64,000 nucleotides of DNA, taken from Bombus terrestris. Lineage: Eukaryota; Arthropoda; Insecta; Hymenoptera; Apidae. Positions within the stretch are counted from its first letter, which is position 1. Each line of letters opens with the position of its first letter. The stretch lies in the NCBI RefSeq assembly GCF_910591885.1, contig NC_063271.1, positions 14,501,001-14,565,000 on the forward strand, written 5' to 3'. Shown piece after piece: positions 24,718 to 37,933 of the stretch. Made by a program: the position numbers and the translations under genes. The notes beneath the pieces are model-generated. The model saw nothing but the letters and a program-made list of their open reading frames with translations. It was not told the origin of the DNA and did no database searches.

Positions 24718-25010
24718 GATGAAGGTCCTAAAACGCTCTTATTACATAACCCATCCACTAGATTTCTTAAGCGTTATAGAAAATGGTTTTTCGTCCAAAA
24801 ATTCATTATTGCGAAGAAGAGCCCTCAACTTGGATTCGCTAAACTTATCAAACGAAGATATAATACGCGCTTTCAGAGTCTCATATTTATCTCTAGTCAA
24901 TGGGTTTCTAAAGATTTTCGTGACAAGACATGTTATCTTGTTATCATGAAAAGACATATTATCTTCTTGATTGCGAAGGCCGATTAAATTTCTGTAAATC
25001 ACAAAATTAA
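24718..25010 (-). mobile_element. gypsy-type gag fossil
   Basis: The minus-strand frame at 25002-24742 reads NPLTRDKYETLKARIISSF, then SESKLRALL and DEKPFSITL. This is the arrangement of arthropod Ty3/gypsy gag proteins (Y-x-x-LK, RII, SE-x-KL, LL, E-L-x-DEKP). Both ends run into stop codons and no LTR was recognised, so this is an eroded fragment. Recognition is by motif order only. Confidence 0.55.
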
Positions 25011-27107
25011 GGTTCTCTTTTCAAAAGAGAGATTGTTTAACCATCGACAATGCGTTAACTACGTTTCATATCAGACATTGCATTTGTTAAAACTCTTTGA
25101 GGAAATGTTTTACCTCTTGTCGGAGAATGGTGTAATGGCATTTCGAGAAAATCATGTCGAGATCACCAATTTGTGGGGGTCTTGATAGTTAATTCTAATG
25201 ATTCAATAACTCTTATAATATAGTAAACACTTTATTTTATAACTTAACTTATTTATTTAACACTTTAACGCTGAACTGAACTTTACAATAGATTCCGATC
25301 AAATATTATTATGTTTGATACGTCTCGATACTTTAGATTCCCGTCTCTAACTGACTAGTTACAAAAAGAATTACGTTGATAATAAAATAGAATAGTTAAA
25401 ATACATGTACGATGTGATAAAATAACATATAGTAAAGTATGAATATAACAAAGTATTATCATTAATAATTTTGATAACTAAGTTTTCTTTTTCGGTTGAT
25501 AAAGTAGGGAGTTTCTTTAACTTATTGGTACAGTTGGTAAAGTTGGTACACCATACCTCAATCCAAAGTTAGCGTGAAGTGGCTCTGAAGTCCGCAGCAA
25601 TCATAATTTTTTAATTGAAGCGCTTTCCTGCAAATAAATTGATCAACATCATTTGATCACTAACCTATCACGAGAGTTTCCAGACGTATATACAGACCTA
25701 TATATGACCGAGATCAGGAGTCCGGACTCCAAATGTGGAACACGAAAAGGCATTGAATGTCACGGCTATTATTTGCCTCGTACGTCATACTATACATTAT
25801 TAATCCCAGTGATAATTTATTTTACTTAAAATATCTGTATGTTCTATATATTATTAAATAACTCCAAAAAGTCGTGAAGGATAACTAAATTAGTAACCTG
25901 ATTTTATCTTATTATATCTTCGTTAAATATCTTCTATCCTGAACTTGCAATTTTGAAAATTTCAATTTTCTCCGATTTTTTGTGCTATGAGAATTAAATG
26001 AAACTGATTTAACATAAATAAATGATATTCTCATAAAATGAAAAATAATTACGTATTTGATACAAACTCTTGTAATTTTAGATTGCGATCGCTTATATAA
26101 ACATGCATTTTCACAAACACAATTACGCAAATAAAACCTAAATAGAGAATGATTTTGTCTTCTAATTATAATAAATAGTTTGTTTTGTATAATTTTGCAA
26201 TTCACATACATTCTATATGTTATGCATTTATAATTCTTATAAATGTATAAACATCCATAATCTAGTCATTAGTATATACTTCAAAAAGGAAGACTTTTAA
26301 TAGGCTTCTTAATCAGCTCTCTGATACAACGAAAATTAATAAATTAATAAATCAGTATAACAAAAATTTATTTGGAAACTAACAAATTTTTAATAAATAT
26401 TTTATTAATACATCATTTTTTAATATATCAAATTTACATGAAGTCCACTACCTAAATAAATTTTTGACTCTACTACTATTATATATACTAAAAATAATGA
26501 AAATGTATACTAAGGAAACCAATTCTTTTTGTCAAACAACCTCTTTGAAATATATGAACGTAAAGTCTGATATACGATAAATTATTATATATAAAAACTA
26601 TACACATAAACTATATAAATATATTTTTTAAATTTAATAATACACAATCCATTATCAATTAATACAATTTGAACACAATATTATTATTACCATCTAAAAA
26701 CATATAAGCAAGTTTCATATACAAATACATCAAATATAAAAAAATTTTAAAAGATTTTGGAAATAATATTAAATATGCTTAAAAATGCACATATTACATT
26801 ATAATCGGTATTTAAAAAATCAAAGGTCAAAAACAGAATTTCTTTGCCTTCACGATTTTTAAAAATTCTTATGGCTGATAAAAAAATATAAAACATATAT
26901 CTCATACATTTATAACAATATTTTGAATTAAAGATAATTTGAATTAAAGATAATTCACACTGATACTTCGAAGAATTTTTAATTTTTGTAAAATGTCTGA
27001 TATTTAATGCGGCAATTTTCCATTCATCATAAATCCTCCATTAATACATTGGCCTAAATCTTATATAAAATACAAATAATTAACACAGTAACTCTTCATG
27101 TACTTCA

Positions 27108-29196
27108 TTATGAATTAAAAAAATACATACTAGGATTTGGAAGTGAACAAAATTTATATATATCTGGCTTAATAAATCGTGGTGGAAATGGTCTTAATGG
27201 ACTCATCATATGCCTAATTCCTCCTAAAGGTGGTACTTGCCTTCGAATTGGAACCAAATGTCCAACCATTATTGGTCTCGGAGGAAAACCCTAATGACCA
27301 ATGAAATTTAATGTCAGAAGAATTATATTCCACGTATAAATTGAATACTTACTCCATAATAAACAGGAACAGGAATGGGTTCAATATAATGTGATGAAGG
27401 CAGTGTACGTTCTCCAGACTTATCCCTTTCTCTTCTTTCTCGGAATCGCTCTCTCGATCTTTCTCGATAAGGTCTTTCGTGTTTAGATGATTTGTTGCTT
27501 CAATAATATTTATAACATTTAGTTTTCAAGAAACATCATTTTACATTATTTCATATGTTTTATTATGTACCTGTTGTGACAATCTTTGGCCCATGCTCTT
27601 TGTTCTCCTTCCCTTGAATGTGAATTATCTCTATGACTTTTTCTTTTTCGCAGATGCTTTTCCTCTGCAGTGTGCAATTGACTATGTGGCCTGACTTTTT
27701 CTTTATACTCTCTACTTCCACCTCTACTATGATCTCTGTCTCTAAATAAATTATACAACACTACAATAAAACTGAAAAATAAACATATTAAACAAATATA
27801 CAAAATTATAACAAATAATTGGTACCTATCATTTCTATAACTATCCCTGTTATTATGTTTTGAATCTTTATACCTAAAAAAGAATACTTAAGTAACAGAA
27901 GTTCAATTTGAAACTTTACATTAAATTATCTTTTAACTAAACATTGTTATATTAAAACATAAAATATAAGTACTATTATTATTAATATATTAACATAATA
28001 TATTAACGTATTGATTATATTATATAATTTTTATGTTTTAATACAGCAATACTCTGTAAATAATATCTATATTTCACCAAATATTGAATTTATTTATATA
28101 TAAATTATATAAAAATGGTATAAATTACTAAAAAGAAAAAATAGTTAATAGTAGTAAATATTGATGAATAATCGTGCATTATAACAAGTTAGAAATTATA
28201 AGTGCTGAAATTTACTATAAAATGTAAGTAAAAGCAAATAGAATAATTCTCAAAGTAATATTAGACATAAATGTAAAAAATAAACAGATTTGTACAATAT
28301 TATAAAAAATAACAATTTTATATTCTATTTGTTATACATTTAATTGATTGCTTTGCATAATCCCTAATAACGAATTACGGATTAAATGGCCAAGACAAAT
28401 GATGATTGGTACATATAGACATTAAATTTACTTTTAGAACTTCAATTGCTTACCTTCTCATGATTGTTATTAATCATTACATCCATAATACTTCACCTGA
28501 GCAAAAAACATGTAAAAGTCGCATATGATACGCTAATATTGGGATAGACAAAAAATATCACTAATAGATTCCATTTATATTAACATCTTAATTAAAAAAC
28601 CTATATTATAAAGTAACATTTACTAGAAATGACGTGTGAAAATTTTATGAACTAAATTGTTTTTACCAACTAAATGGTTTTTAGATTTCATGAAGAGATA
28701 ATTACTTTGTATTTATTGGCATGAAAATGACTGATTATTTATAAGATATTTTAACTGAAGTTTATGAGAAGAATATCTATGAAATGCAAGTATGAATTTG
28801 AATAGCAATATTGTCATGTAACTAGTTCTAATTCATTCTTTATTCATATGATAGAAATTATTCTATTATATTATTACATTTTTCTTGAATAAGAAAAAAG
28901 AAACGAAATGTATACTCTGTCTAATCAACAAAACTTGATTATATTTACTACCTCGTCTCGTTAAATAGATTATATATAGTCAAATTAAAAAAGAAAACAT
29001 AAGCATTGGTAGTGACATTACCAAGCATATGCATACAGATATATTGCGAATCAAATTCCTTTTACTCTTTTTATACCAAAACTTCATTGAAGTAACAATT
29101 ACACCATATCCCTCCACTTAGTGGAGATGGAAGAGAAGTCGAGCTTTTAGCAGCTTAGAGTTACCTTTTTCACCGAGTTTCCACTTCTGATACATT

Positions 29197-29229
<33 letters not shown>

Positions 29230-32200
29230 AACAGGCATAAGCTGGAACAAAACAGACTATAGTAACACAAAGCATATACCTGAAATAAAAGTCACATAGC
29301 ACAATTAAATATAAGGTACGAATTTAGTAATACATGTTCATTATGATCATAAATGTTCTAATAACATTTATAAATGTTACATACATTATTCCTATATTCC
29401 TATATGTTAAATATATATGATAATGATTTGTGAACTAAATTTGTGAAGTATAGTATTTCAATAAAATATATAATATTAAATGAAAATATTACTATTAATA
29501 ATAAAATATTATTATTATTATTATATTATATAAAAATGTTATATAAGTAAATAATTATATCCATTATTTTTATAAATAAATATATATATATATATTCCAT
29601 TTTGTGCAAGAGGTCATGAAAATAAGCAAATTAATACTAGTCGAATCATAATAAAAATTAAGTTAGTATATTGCGGTATGTTTATATACTGGGTATATAT
29701 GTGTGAAGTATGTAAATATTAATATTTATGTAAGATATATGTAATAAGTATCAATAACCTTTTTTTGTAATAGGCTATGGGCCTAAAATGCAGATAGCGG
29801 TACTATATAACCATTTAGTGATTACTAAAGGTGTTTGTGCAAGGTATAGAAAAAGCAACTTTAAAGAGGATCATAGCGTGATTTTACACCTTCGAATCAG
29901 TGGAGATTTATAAAAAAAAAAAAGTTGATATTGTAGATAAAGCCGGTTTAAGAATTACTAAAGTTTTAATATTCTTTTCCCGGCAGAAGGGGTCAAGCTT
30001 TTTTGCAAAGTTTGCATAGTTTATTTGTTTAGTTTTGCATAGTTTATTTGACGCTTTTCTTCCTTGTAAAAGTAGAATTCATTGCAATAATGTGACCGTA
30101 AATTTCAAGGTTTGAGTCATTATATATGAACTTTTTTTACACATTTTCACCGATGCGAAGGTATAGAATCGCGCAACGATCTTCTTTATACTTACTTTCT
30201 TTACCCCTTGTACAAATCTCCATTTTCCTATGACACATCTTTTTTATTATGGTCTATATTTCATTGTCATGGTATTAGATTTTTGTCATATAAAAGGACT
30301 GCCAAAATATATAAAACACAATATACTTTGATTTAATTAATTAGTCCATAAATGTCATAATAAGCACAATGATGTACATGATGCACATAGTGTGTACAAA
30401 AGATACCTTCTATAAACACTATGTAGCAATACTTTTATCATATCCATGGTAAAATTACTATATCCATTTGGTTTAATAACCAATACATAAACACATGCAT
30501 TAATATATCAAACCTGGTATGATGGGATGATCTATATCGAGGACTTCGACTCCTTGAAGAAGTAGTATATTTTTTATTTGCTTCCGGCTTGTTTTCTAAA
30601 AATTAAACATCATTTTTTACAATGAAAATACAATTTTGATACACATAAAAGATATCTTATCAATTTCAAAAAAATAACGACAACAGGTTTAAATTTTTAA
30701 TATGAACAAACCCAAATTTTCATTATTTATAGCAACAACTGTACGATGTTCCACAATTTCTTCTGTTTTAACTCTTGCGCTTTTTATTTCTTCTCTCTCA
30801 AATATAGATTTGGATCCCTCTCCTATGGTTAAATAAATTTATTTATAAATAGAAAATCTGAAGTACATGTATATGAAGAAAGCAATTAAGCAGTATTAGC
30901 AGCTGTGACAGACCTTAGAAATCTTAAGGTTGATATGTAAATAAACTGACCGCTTCTGAAAGATTGTAAGCCAGGACATTTTATAATAGATGTATGAAGT
31001 GAATGAAACGGTAAAATGGTATAAAAGAAATAAAAATATAATTATCTTTCACTTTAAATTGCTGATTCTATAATAGTATTGTATATATCAATAATGTAAA
31101 AAAGATATATATTTACTATTAAAAATATAAATCACATTAAATGATTGTTAATTTATGATTGCTACATATATAAATTCTTTAGATTAATTGCACAAATGAA
31201 CATATATGGCATACAATTTTTTTTTTTTTTTTTTGGTGCCAGAAATCATAAAACAATTTTATATACATGAATCCATAATTATAAGAGAAATTAGTTATGA
31301 AAATACAATCTTTACTTTATGTTATTCTGTATATACTTTATTATATATACGATATATATTTTAAACTAAGAACTAATGATTTCTTTCAGATTTTATGAAT
31401 TTCAAGAAACTCAAACTTCTATTAAAATTTTAGCTAAAAAATAATAGCAGTTTTCTTATGAGAAAATTTTGGTAAATTGAAGAATTGTCAAGATGTTTTA
31501 TATGCTGTCTTCTATGGTGATTAGAAAATCTTCCATTTTGTTGATATTTGTATGACTGTATAGTTTGATTATTATTTTCTTCAAATATATTTGATTATAA
31601 CTAATTATTATATTGTAACACATTACATTTTGCAATCAAAAAAGTATCTTTAAGTAAAAATTTGATATTAATTACTTTTCCAATTTCCTATTGTTTACAG
31701 AATAATATTTTGTAACATTCTTGTTATATTATTTAAATCTTTATATATAAAAAAGTAGAAACCTGGAGATATTTGTAGTAATGAGTTATGTATAATACTG
31801 AAAGTTTATAAAATTTGCAAATCAAGTTCTATTTCAATGCCACCAGGCTGAAATAAAACTACTTATCTATACAGAAGCCAATCAATTCAAATAGATTAAG
31901 TGAAAAATGCTTCTATTTCATTATAGAATTTTTAGATGTGGTAATTTTAACCTCTTAACATGCAACGTCGCATTGAAGACGTGGTACGTCGATCGAGCCA
32001 AACATAGACAACACGTGTGAGAGATGTGATACATGGTTGTTATTGACTTATTATTTACTTCAAGATACTGAATCTTTTTTGTTCAATGATCAATTGATAG
32101 TAATTATTTATCAAACATCTTGCAAAATAAAATTAGTTGTATCTTACACATGCATTTATACGTTAAAAGACATGTGCGATTTGCACAACTTCGAACGCTC

Positions 32201-33998
32201 AGCCAAACCGTCAAATGGCTCGACGTGTGACTGACCATGTTATTGCTTATGGTATGTGTTATTGTAACTTTAATCGTAAGGCAATTAATTAGTTAATTGG
32301 TTACTTTTGAATATAATTTTCATTCTTCAGTTGTAGAATCATGAGCCTTGGGAATGAAATTTCAATGAAAAGATTCCATAACTTTATCCTTCCGCCACTG
32401 TTGAATTAAATATATATTTAATATATCACCATAAAATGTAAAATCTTCTAATTAAACCTTTGCGTTTCTAGACATGTTGACATTCCAAAAGTAAAGCATA
32501 TGGAGAATCCACAAAATGGAGTAAGAATTTGAAGTACAGTTTTGCAATAGATCATTTTTTTATATGTAACATTAGTTCTATTATACTGTTATTCCAAAAC
32601 ATACTTCTTTTGTATAGACTCGATGACAAAAAAAGAAGATGTAAAGCAGCAAACAAAGAATAAAATCAATCTTAGGACACTGAAGATATAAAAACATTGT
32701 GCTTACGTATTGCACATTAAATGTTCAATATCCAGTTATCCAAATCCAACGTTGCATTCCAAATTTTCTTCATCCTTGGTGAATCAAATACATATTATTA
32801 AATTTAAAGTTATGCATAACTTGCATTGAATATTATAGAATACAATATGATTGCAAATCCACCATCTTCATGTCCATAAAAACTTCTATATAATGTCATC
32901 ATTCTTCAGATGTTACAATAAGTAAAGTGAAGATTTTGCTATCCATAATTAAATTTCAAACATATAGGAAAAAGAAAAAAAAATAGAACATATGATTATC
33001 AATTTTACAATACAAAGCATACAATATGTTGGAATATGAATTTATAAATTATGGTTGTTGGAAAATTCCAAAAGGAATTATCTTCCGAGTTGAATTCGTA
33101 TATTCCTTTAGCATTTCTTCATTGGATGATTGAAAGTTGTTAGGTAATTATAGAAAAAAATATTTATTTACCCTCTCTTCTTTTGACCAAAACATCTTCA
33201 AAATTGATAATATCTCGTTGTAGATCATCAGTTGTTGCTTCGTCTGGTACATTTCTCTGAGTATCTTCTGTGAATGAATTTCTGTGAATACATACTTTGA
33301 TTCTTCGTAGTTCTGCTGCATTAATTTGTATGCCTTCTAGTCCTTTAAATAATGGTGTTGTACCATCTGATGGCTCTAATCTATAATGCAAATGAAAGTT
33401 TTATCATCCATAATTTAATATACTTGAATTTACTAAATTATAATCTTCTTCATAAATTAAGAACTAAATTATATCTTTGAGCATCACATAAACATGTACC
33501 TAGTTGCTACACAATTAGTGAAGTAATTTAAATCTTATATATATATGGCATCATAATATATCCTCTACACATTTGCCTTGAAATTAATTTTTATTTATAT
33601 TTAAGACAATTTCATTTAACTGTTTAAAGTAAAGTGCTTTGCATTACTCATACTTACTTTTTAGATAATATAGATGTATTAGATGTATTTGATGTAGCAA
33701 CAGTTCTCTGTTGACTTTCCGGGGATTTACTTTTATTCTTATTGCTACTGTGATGTGAAAATCTACCCATGGGCAATGGTAAACCTTTCTCGAGAGCACG
33801 GCGTATTTCATATTCTAAGATCTTCTTCTCCTTCAACCTTTCATGTTCTCGTAGCATTTGTTGTTCTATAATCCATTTTTCACGCTTACGTCGTAATCTT
33901 TCTTCTTCTGTTCTTCGTAAACCAGTCTCATAATTTTCTCTGCGTGATGATCTTAATTTTTCATCACGATAAGAATGATTCGACACGTTTCGTTTCAT
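27108..33998 (-). CDS. fem: feminizer (transformer/Csd-family sex determiner)
   Basis: Eight minus-strand coding exons: 33998-33658, 33380-33172, 30822-30712, 30595-30514, 27873-27826, 27741-27571, 27497-27353 and 27290-27108. All have GT-AG borders and the phases close to 429 residues (honeybee Fem is about 400). The N-terminal exon has ETGLRRTEEERLRRKREKW and a basic helix; exon 2 has the family block GLEGIQINAAELRRIKV and DIINFEDVLVKRREG; exon 3 has GSKSIFEREEIK. Exons 4-7 encode the Arg/Ser domain (SRSRSP, RERSRERFRERRER). The end is proline-rich (IEPIPVPVYYGG, PLRPFPPRFIKP). This is the order of bee Fem/Csd proteins. In females such proteins work with Tra2 in the nucleus to direct female splicing of fem and doublesex. 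The Asn/Tyr hypervariable stretch of Csd is missing. Intron 2 (2.35 kb) and intron 4 (2.64 kb) are long, and intron 2 may carry male-specific exon sequence. Confidence 0.93.
29100..29227 (+). repeat. poly(A) tract with GC-richer leader
   Basis: Thirty A residues at 29198-29227 follow about 100 bases richer in GC than the surrounding intron 4 of feminizer. The leader contains a small hairpin (CTCCAC-TTA-GTGGAG at about 29116). The shape fits a retroposed SINE-like insert on the plus strand, but no target duplication was identified. Confidence 0.4.
30823..33171 (-). other. feminizer intron 2, candidate sex-specific splicing region
   Basis: Long intron between coding exons 2 and 3. Bee fem/tra genes insert stop-containing sequence near this point in male transcripts. 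Minus-strand matches to the reported Hymenoptera motif NGAAGATW lie in the intron at about 31527-31534 and 32442-32449, and two more lie nearby at 33262-33269 (exon 2) and 33442-33449 (intron 1). A GC-richer island sits at 31930-32240 and a T18 run at 31217-31234. Which part, if any, is a male exon cannot be decided by eye. Confidence 0.45.
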
Positions 33999-34339
33999 TT
34001 CCCAAAGAAGAAAAGTTTCATATGCAATTAGGCTAATCTGCAGTCTTTTTTAAGGTAAGGTAACTTAAGATTCAGATATGTACGTTAGATCCAAACAATA
34101 TACAAAGTAATATCTAGTTATTACACAGAAAAATTTCCAAAATAGAAGATAAGTACATCAAATAAAATGATAAAAATTATGTGAGTAGTGAAGTTATCGT
34201 GTTAAACGCGAAGAAATAAATTTCACACACACTAATATAATAGCTCATAAACTGCAAAAATTTGACGAATAAATGCTTACATTACTAGCAATATACGAAA
34301 AATGAGAGGGTTCATACTTATGATTTGGATTGTTCTCGA

Positions 34340-34850
34340 ACTAGTGCTGCACCACGCGGACCATACTAGAAAGTGACCCACGCTAGTATATACAAAATCC
34401 TAGAAAGTTAGGGTTCTGCCTTGTTTAGTTGCACCAGAGAAGTAACTTTTTCTTTCCTTAGCTGCACACTAGCGTAGATGAAAACTTATTTAATTGTATG
34501 GTTCTGCGGAAAAGGTCATATCTACTTTTCGATATGAGGTAAACAAATATGAAAATAATAAAATGATGCAATAATTAAACTGATTGTAAGTTATCTAAGA
34601 AAGAGAAGTTAATTGTTTACTATATTTTTTTGAAGAAGAGAGAATATTCCCATTCAAACGATAATGGATCAGCGGAATGATGCAATAATTTTAATGTATT
34701 TTCCATATATCATTTAGATTTAACATTAAGTCTTGGCAATCAGCATGTTTATTGTACAGGCATGAATATTTTTTATCGTCACATGGAACCACATATTTTT
34801 TTCCTTGGTAGGTAAGTGGCGTTTCTTAAAACGAATCCAATGACCTGCAG
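34340..34850 (+). repeat. interspersed repeat family R1, copy C
   Basis: Same orientation as copy A. It shares GTGCTGCACCA-GCGG, CACGCTAGTATATACAA, the CACACTAGCGTAGA block, AATAATGGATC, TTTTAATGTATTTTCC and TTTAGATTTAACATTAA with copies B and D. It lies about 350 bases upstream of the feminizer start codon and may overlap its promoter. Confidence 0.65.
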
Positions 34851-36354
34851 ATTAAGTTATTTTATTGCTGTAAAATGTTAAAAATTTATCACTTCCTAAG
34901 GAATCAAATGACCCAGAGTCGCTAGCTACCGGCTATTAGGTTACTGCAAATGACGTAACCAAATATTGAATTTCTTATCTTCCATGATGCTCATCTAATT
35001 ACGAAACATTACTGAATCGTGAAAACTCACTTTAGTCAATGTACTTTAGTCGAAGAATTGAAGTAGTAAACATATGTATGACAGTTTCATTTTGTTCTTT
35101 GGTATTTAAATTTTTAAACTAAACTTTGTTTCCGAATACCAATCTTTTTTAATTTGTTTTGCATCTTCTGGTAGTACTCGATGAATGGAAACTATGATAT
35201 ACTACATGTCGCACCATATAATATTACATGTGAGATATAACAGTTTTTAGTGGACTTTAGAGCCAAAATTCAAGTCTAAAAACGGTCTCCAGATGAAAAC
35301 CTAGTCCACATTGACAATTGTCGGCAGATATACGTTCACACTAAATCTATAAACGTTGGTCACGCTATGCGATGATGAGATTTATGACCCGGTGTTTGTA
35401 TTGAGGCGAGGAAAGGCGGAAGTAGAGAATTTGAAAATACATGTTGGTTGTCAAAATGTCATAAAGAAATGTTTAGAAATCGAACAAAGACCAACTTCAT
35501 TTTTTGTAATGAAACTATACTATTTTTAATACATTAAATCAATCTGTTATGGCGTTTCCGATAAAAATTTATTCCGCTATGTATTTGTGTAAAAAACTAT
35601 TAGAATCGAAGAAACAAATTTTTGGAAAAGTTGAAAAACATAAATAAAATCATTAAATTCTTGATTTCTGTTAAATATGTATGTGTATCATTATATGATA
35701 GAACATTTTTTCGCCATTTTAATATTAATTATTTATGTTTATTAGAATACAGGTTTCAAAGAAGAAGAAAATCCAACCTCTATCATATACACATACATTA
35801 CATTAGGTAGCAAGAGGGCGTCCGAGAGTTCGATTAACGGTTCGCAGGCAAAAAATAATAAAGAGCATAGAGTTTAAGGAAAGGAAAAGATTATGTTAAT
35901 TCCAAAAAATTTCGCATCGCTGGATTATCCTTGGTTATAAATAGTTGTCATTTCCTTAAATTATTTTTAAAGGTTCGATAGTTTTACAATCGTATTGTTA
36001 CGTTCCAACACATGTGTTCTATCTCCAGCATATTCTCAACTCATCGACGCCCATCCGAAATCGGATACCCAGCACCCTCTCACACTCCTAGTGGAAGAAC
36101 GACTCCTATTATCTGCAGGTAGTCTACATACACCTTTAATCAACAATCTGCGGATAATGTATGCAGACAATATCTGTCAGTTCGTATGAGCGAAATTGAA
36201 TTCTGTCTTATAGGAATGAAAAAGGACGAATAATATTGGTTGGACCACATATATAACCCTTATCCGACTATGTTATTATGTTATGCTATTGTAACATACA
36301 TTACCATGCTATTTGACAAATCGGCTCATATATTGATAATGAAGCGGTATACCG

Positions 36355-36440
36355 TGACAGTAAATCAGTAACAGTAACAGTATATCAGTAAATATCAGTA
36401 AATAATCAGTAAATAATCAGTAACAGTAAATCAGTAACAA
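36355..36440. repeat. minisatellite of CAGTAAATC / CAGTAACAG units
   Basis: About ten degenerate 6-10 base units built on CAGTAA follow each other in tandem. It is likely to vary in length between individuals. Confidence 0.85.
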
Positions 36441-37933
36441 ATACGAAACACACGAAATGTACGAACATCTTGTACTTAGCAACTTTTAAAATCCATTCTT
36501 TACGAAGGAGATCATTTTCTTTCGAAGAGTGATACAAATAATGTCTTTGACGTTAACAGTTGTTGCATTCGACATAGGCACATATATCCACTGATTTAAC
36601 CTTCCTTTACAAATACATGACATAAAAACTTGAAATAAACTACAAAAAACAACGCACACGTCCGTGAAAACATATCTACAAAAAAAACAATCAAATTAAT
36701 AAGCAAATAATTTAAAGTAGTTAATTAAATAAAAATGAATGAAAATTAGAATTAGTTAAAGATATTTTTACTGGAAAATTTTCAACTAAGAAGGATGATT
36801 TTGGTCAAGATGTGTTTATTTGTGTTAGATACATATTTGATTGTTTGCGGTAGACAACATATTGATAAATTTCCGTAAATTTTGTTTTTACAAGGTTCGT
36901 GAAAAATTCGACTTTTACTGAAGACTTATTTTTGGCGCCGTGAAGAAATCAAAAATTTGTTCAGACGCCACCAATGACGGAACATCCCTACAAAATGTAA
37001 AAGATTTCATTTTTATAAATCTGTCTATTGCAGAATAATCGTTGGATATATATAAAAAGAATAAACATTGAATTGATAATCTGCTCTTTTTCGAAGTTGG
37101 TTAAAAACGTCATCTAGCGATTATGTGTGTTTACGTACTGTTCATGAATTGTTTACTAGCGAAGGTGAAGATAGACACATTTTATACGGCTGTCTGCTGT
37201 CCATCGTACAGTGTAGGGGCCCCTCATACGCCTGTTTCCCCAGGCGTTCGCCGCACAGCATGTTCCTTTGTCGTCAAAAAAAAAAACAATGGACAGACGA
37301 CATTATTTAGAGGAATCGACAATCCGAGTGTTTGGTATATTCTCACAATCACCAATATTTCTGTACCATGGTAACGACAATGATGATGGTGGAAACGGCG
37401 CTTATCTTCCGGGAGACAATTTCATAAAACACGTCTTAGTATTAAAATTAAAAAAAAATGCAATTTTTAACCTTTTTAATATAACTTCACAGCCATTTTT
37501 TGTGCGAAAATACTGCCACTTTCAATTTTTCCCCAATATTAGCTATTTTGAAGGCTAATTGGATAGGTCAATCGTTGTCTTAGGATAACCAATAGCGTTT
37601 ACCTTCTGTTTCCACTAATGCTGTCTCTACCAATAAACTTGCAAACATTCTAAACGTAAACCCCACTCTTATCCCTAAGTTTATAACGAATCTTGGAAAA
37701 AACAAATTTTAGGGAGATTTATAAGTTTGCCGTCTATCCCAGCCAATCCAATCTAACATCTAACATATACATATAAAGAATTATTCTTGACCGCAAGCAT
37801 TTTCTTATTTGCTTGTTTATTTGCGTTTTTTTATTCATTTCATTGTATTTTATTTTCTTTATTTCATTTTTGTAGCTACGTTTTCGCAGATTTGTGCGTT
37901 GTTTTTTATAGTGTGTTTCATGTATTTTACATT

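Larger units (their letters stand above)
22750..27107. other. AT-rich intergenic region with repeat debris
   Basis: Apart from the palindrome pair and the gag fossil, I see no gene. A GC-richer patch at 23210-23560 has short frames on both strands without recognisable domains. The last 900 bases are very AT-rich and probably include the 3'UTR of feminizer, since TTTATT (AATAAA on the minus strand) occurs several times around 26.37-26.41 kb. Confidence 0.5.
33999..37933. other. intergenic region between feminizer and the THAP gene
   Basis: The two genes are divergent, so this stretch must hold both promoters. Besides repeat copy C and the minisatellite at 36355, I see no coding sequence. No second fem-like exon (fem1 or csd) was found in it. 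A CCAAT box (ATAACCAATAGCG) lies at about 37590, some 350 bases before the THAP start. Confidence 0.5.

Noticed and set aside
31938..32234. Plus-strand frame and GC-richer island in feminizer intron 2
   Set aside because: On the strand opposite to fem with no domain; not accepted as a gene, but kept within the intron 2 entry as a possible functional island.
36355..36440. Tandem CAGTAA units considered as a CRISPR-like array
   Set aside because: Units are short and contiguous with no spacers, and the genome is eukaryotic; it is a minisatellite.
37787..37933. Upstream in-frame ATG extending the THAP protein
   Set aside because: Adds 49 hydrophobic, Phe-rich residues in AT-rich sequence; THAP domains lie at the N-terminus, and the ATG at 37934 is the usual position.
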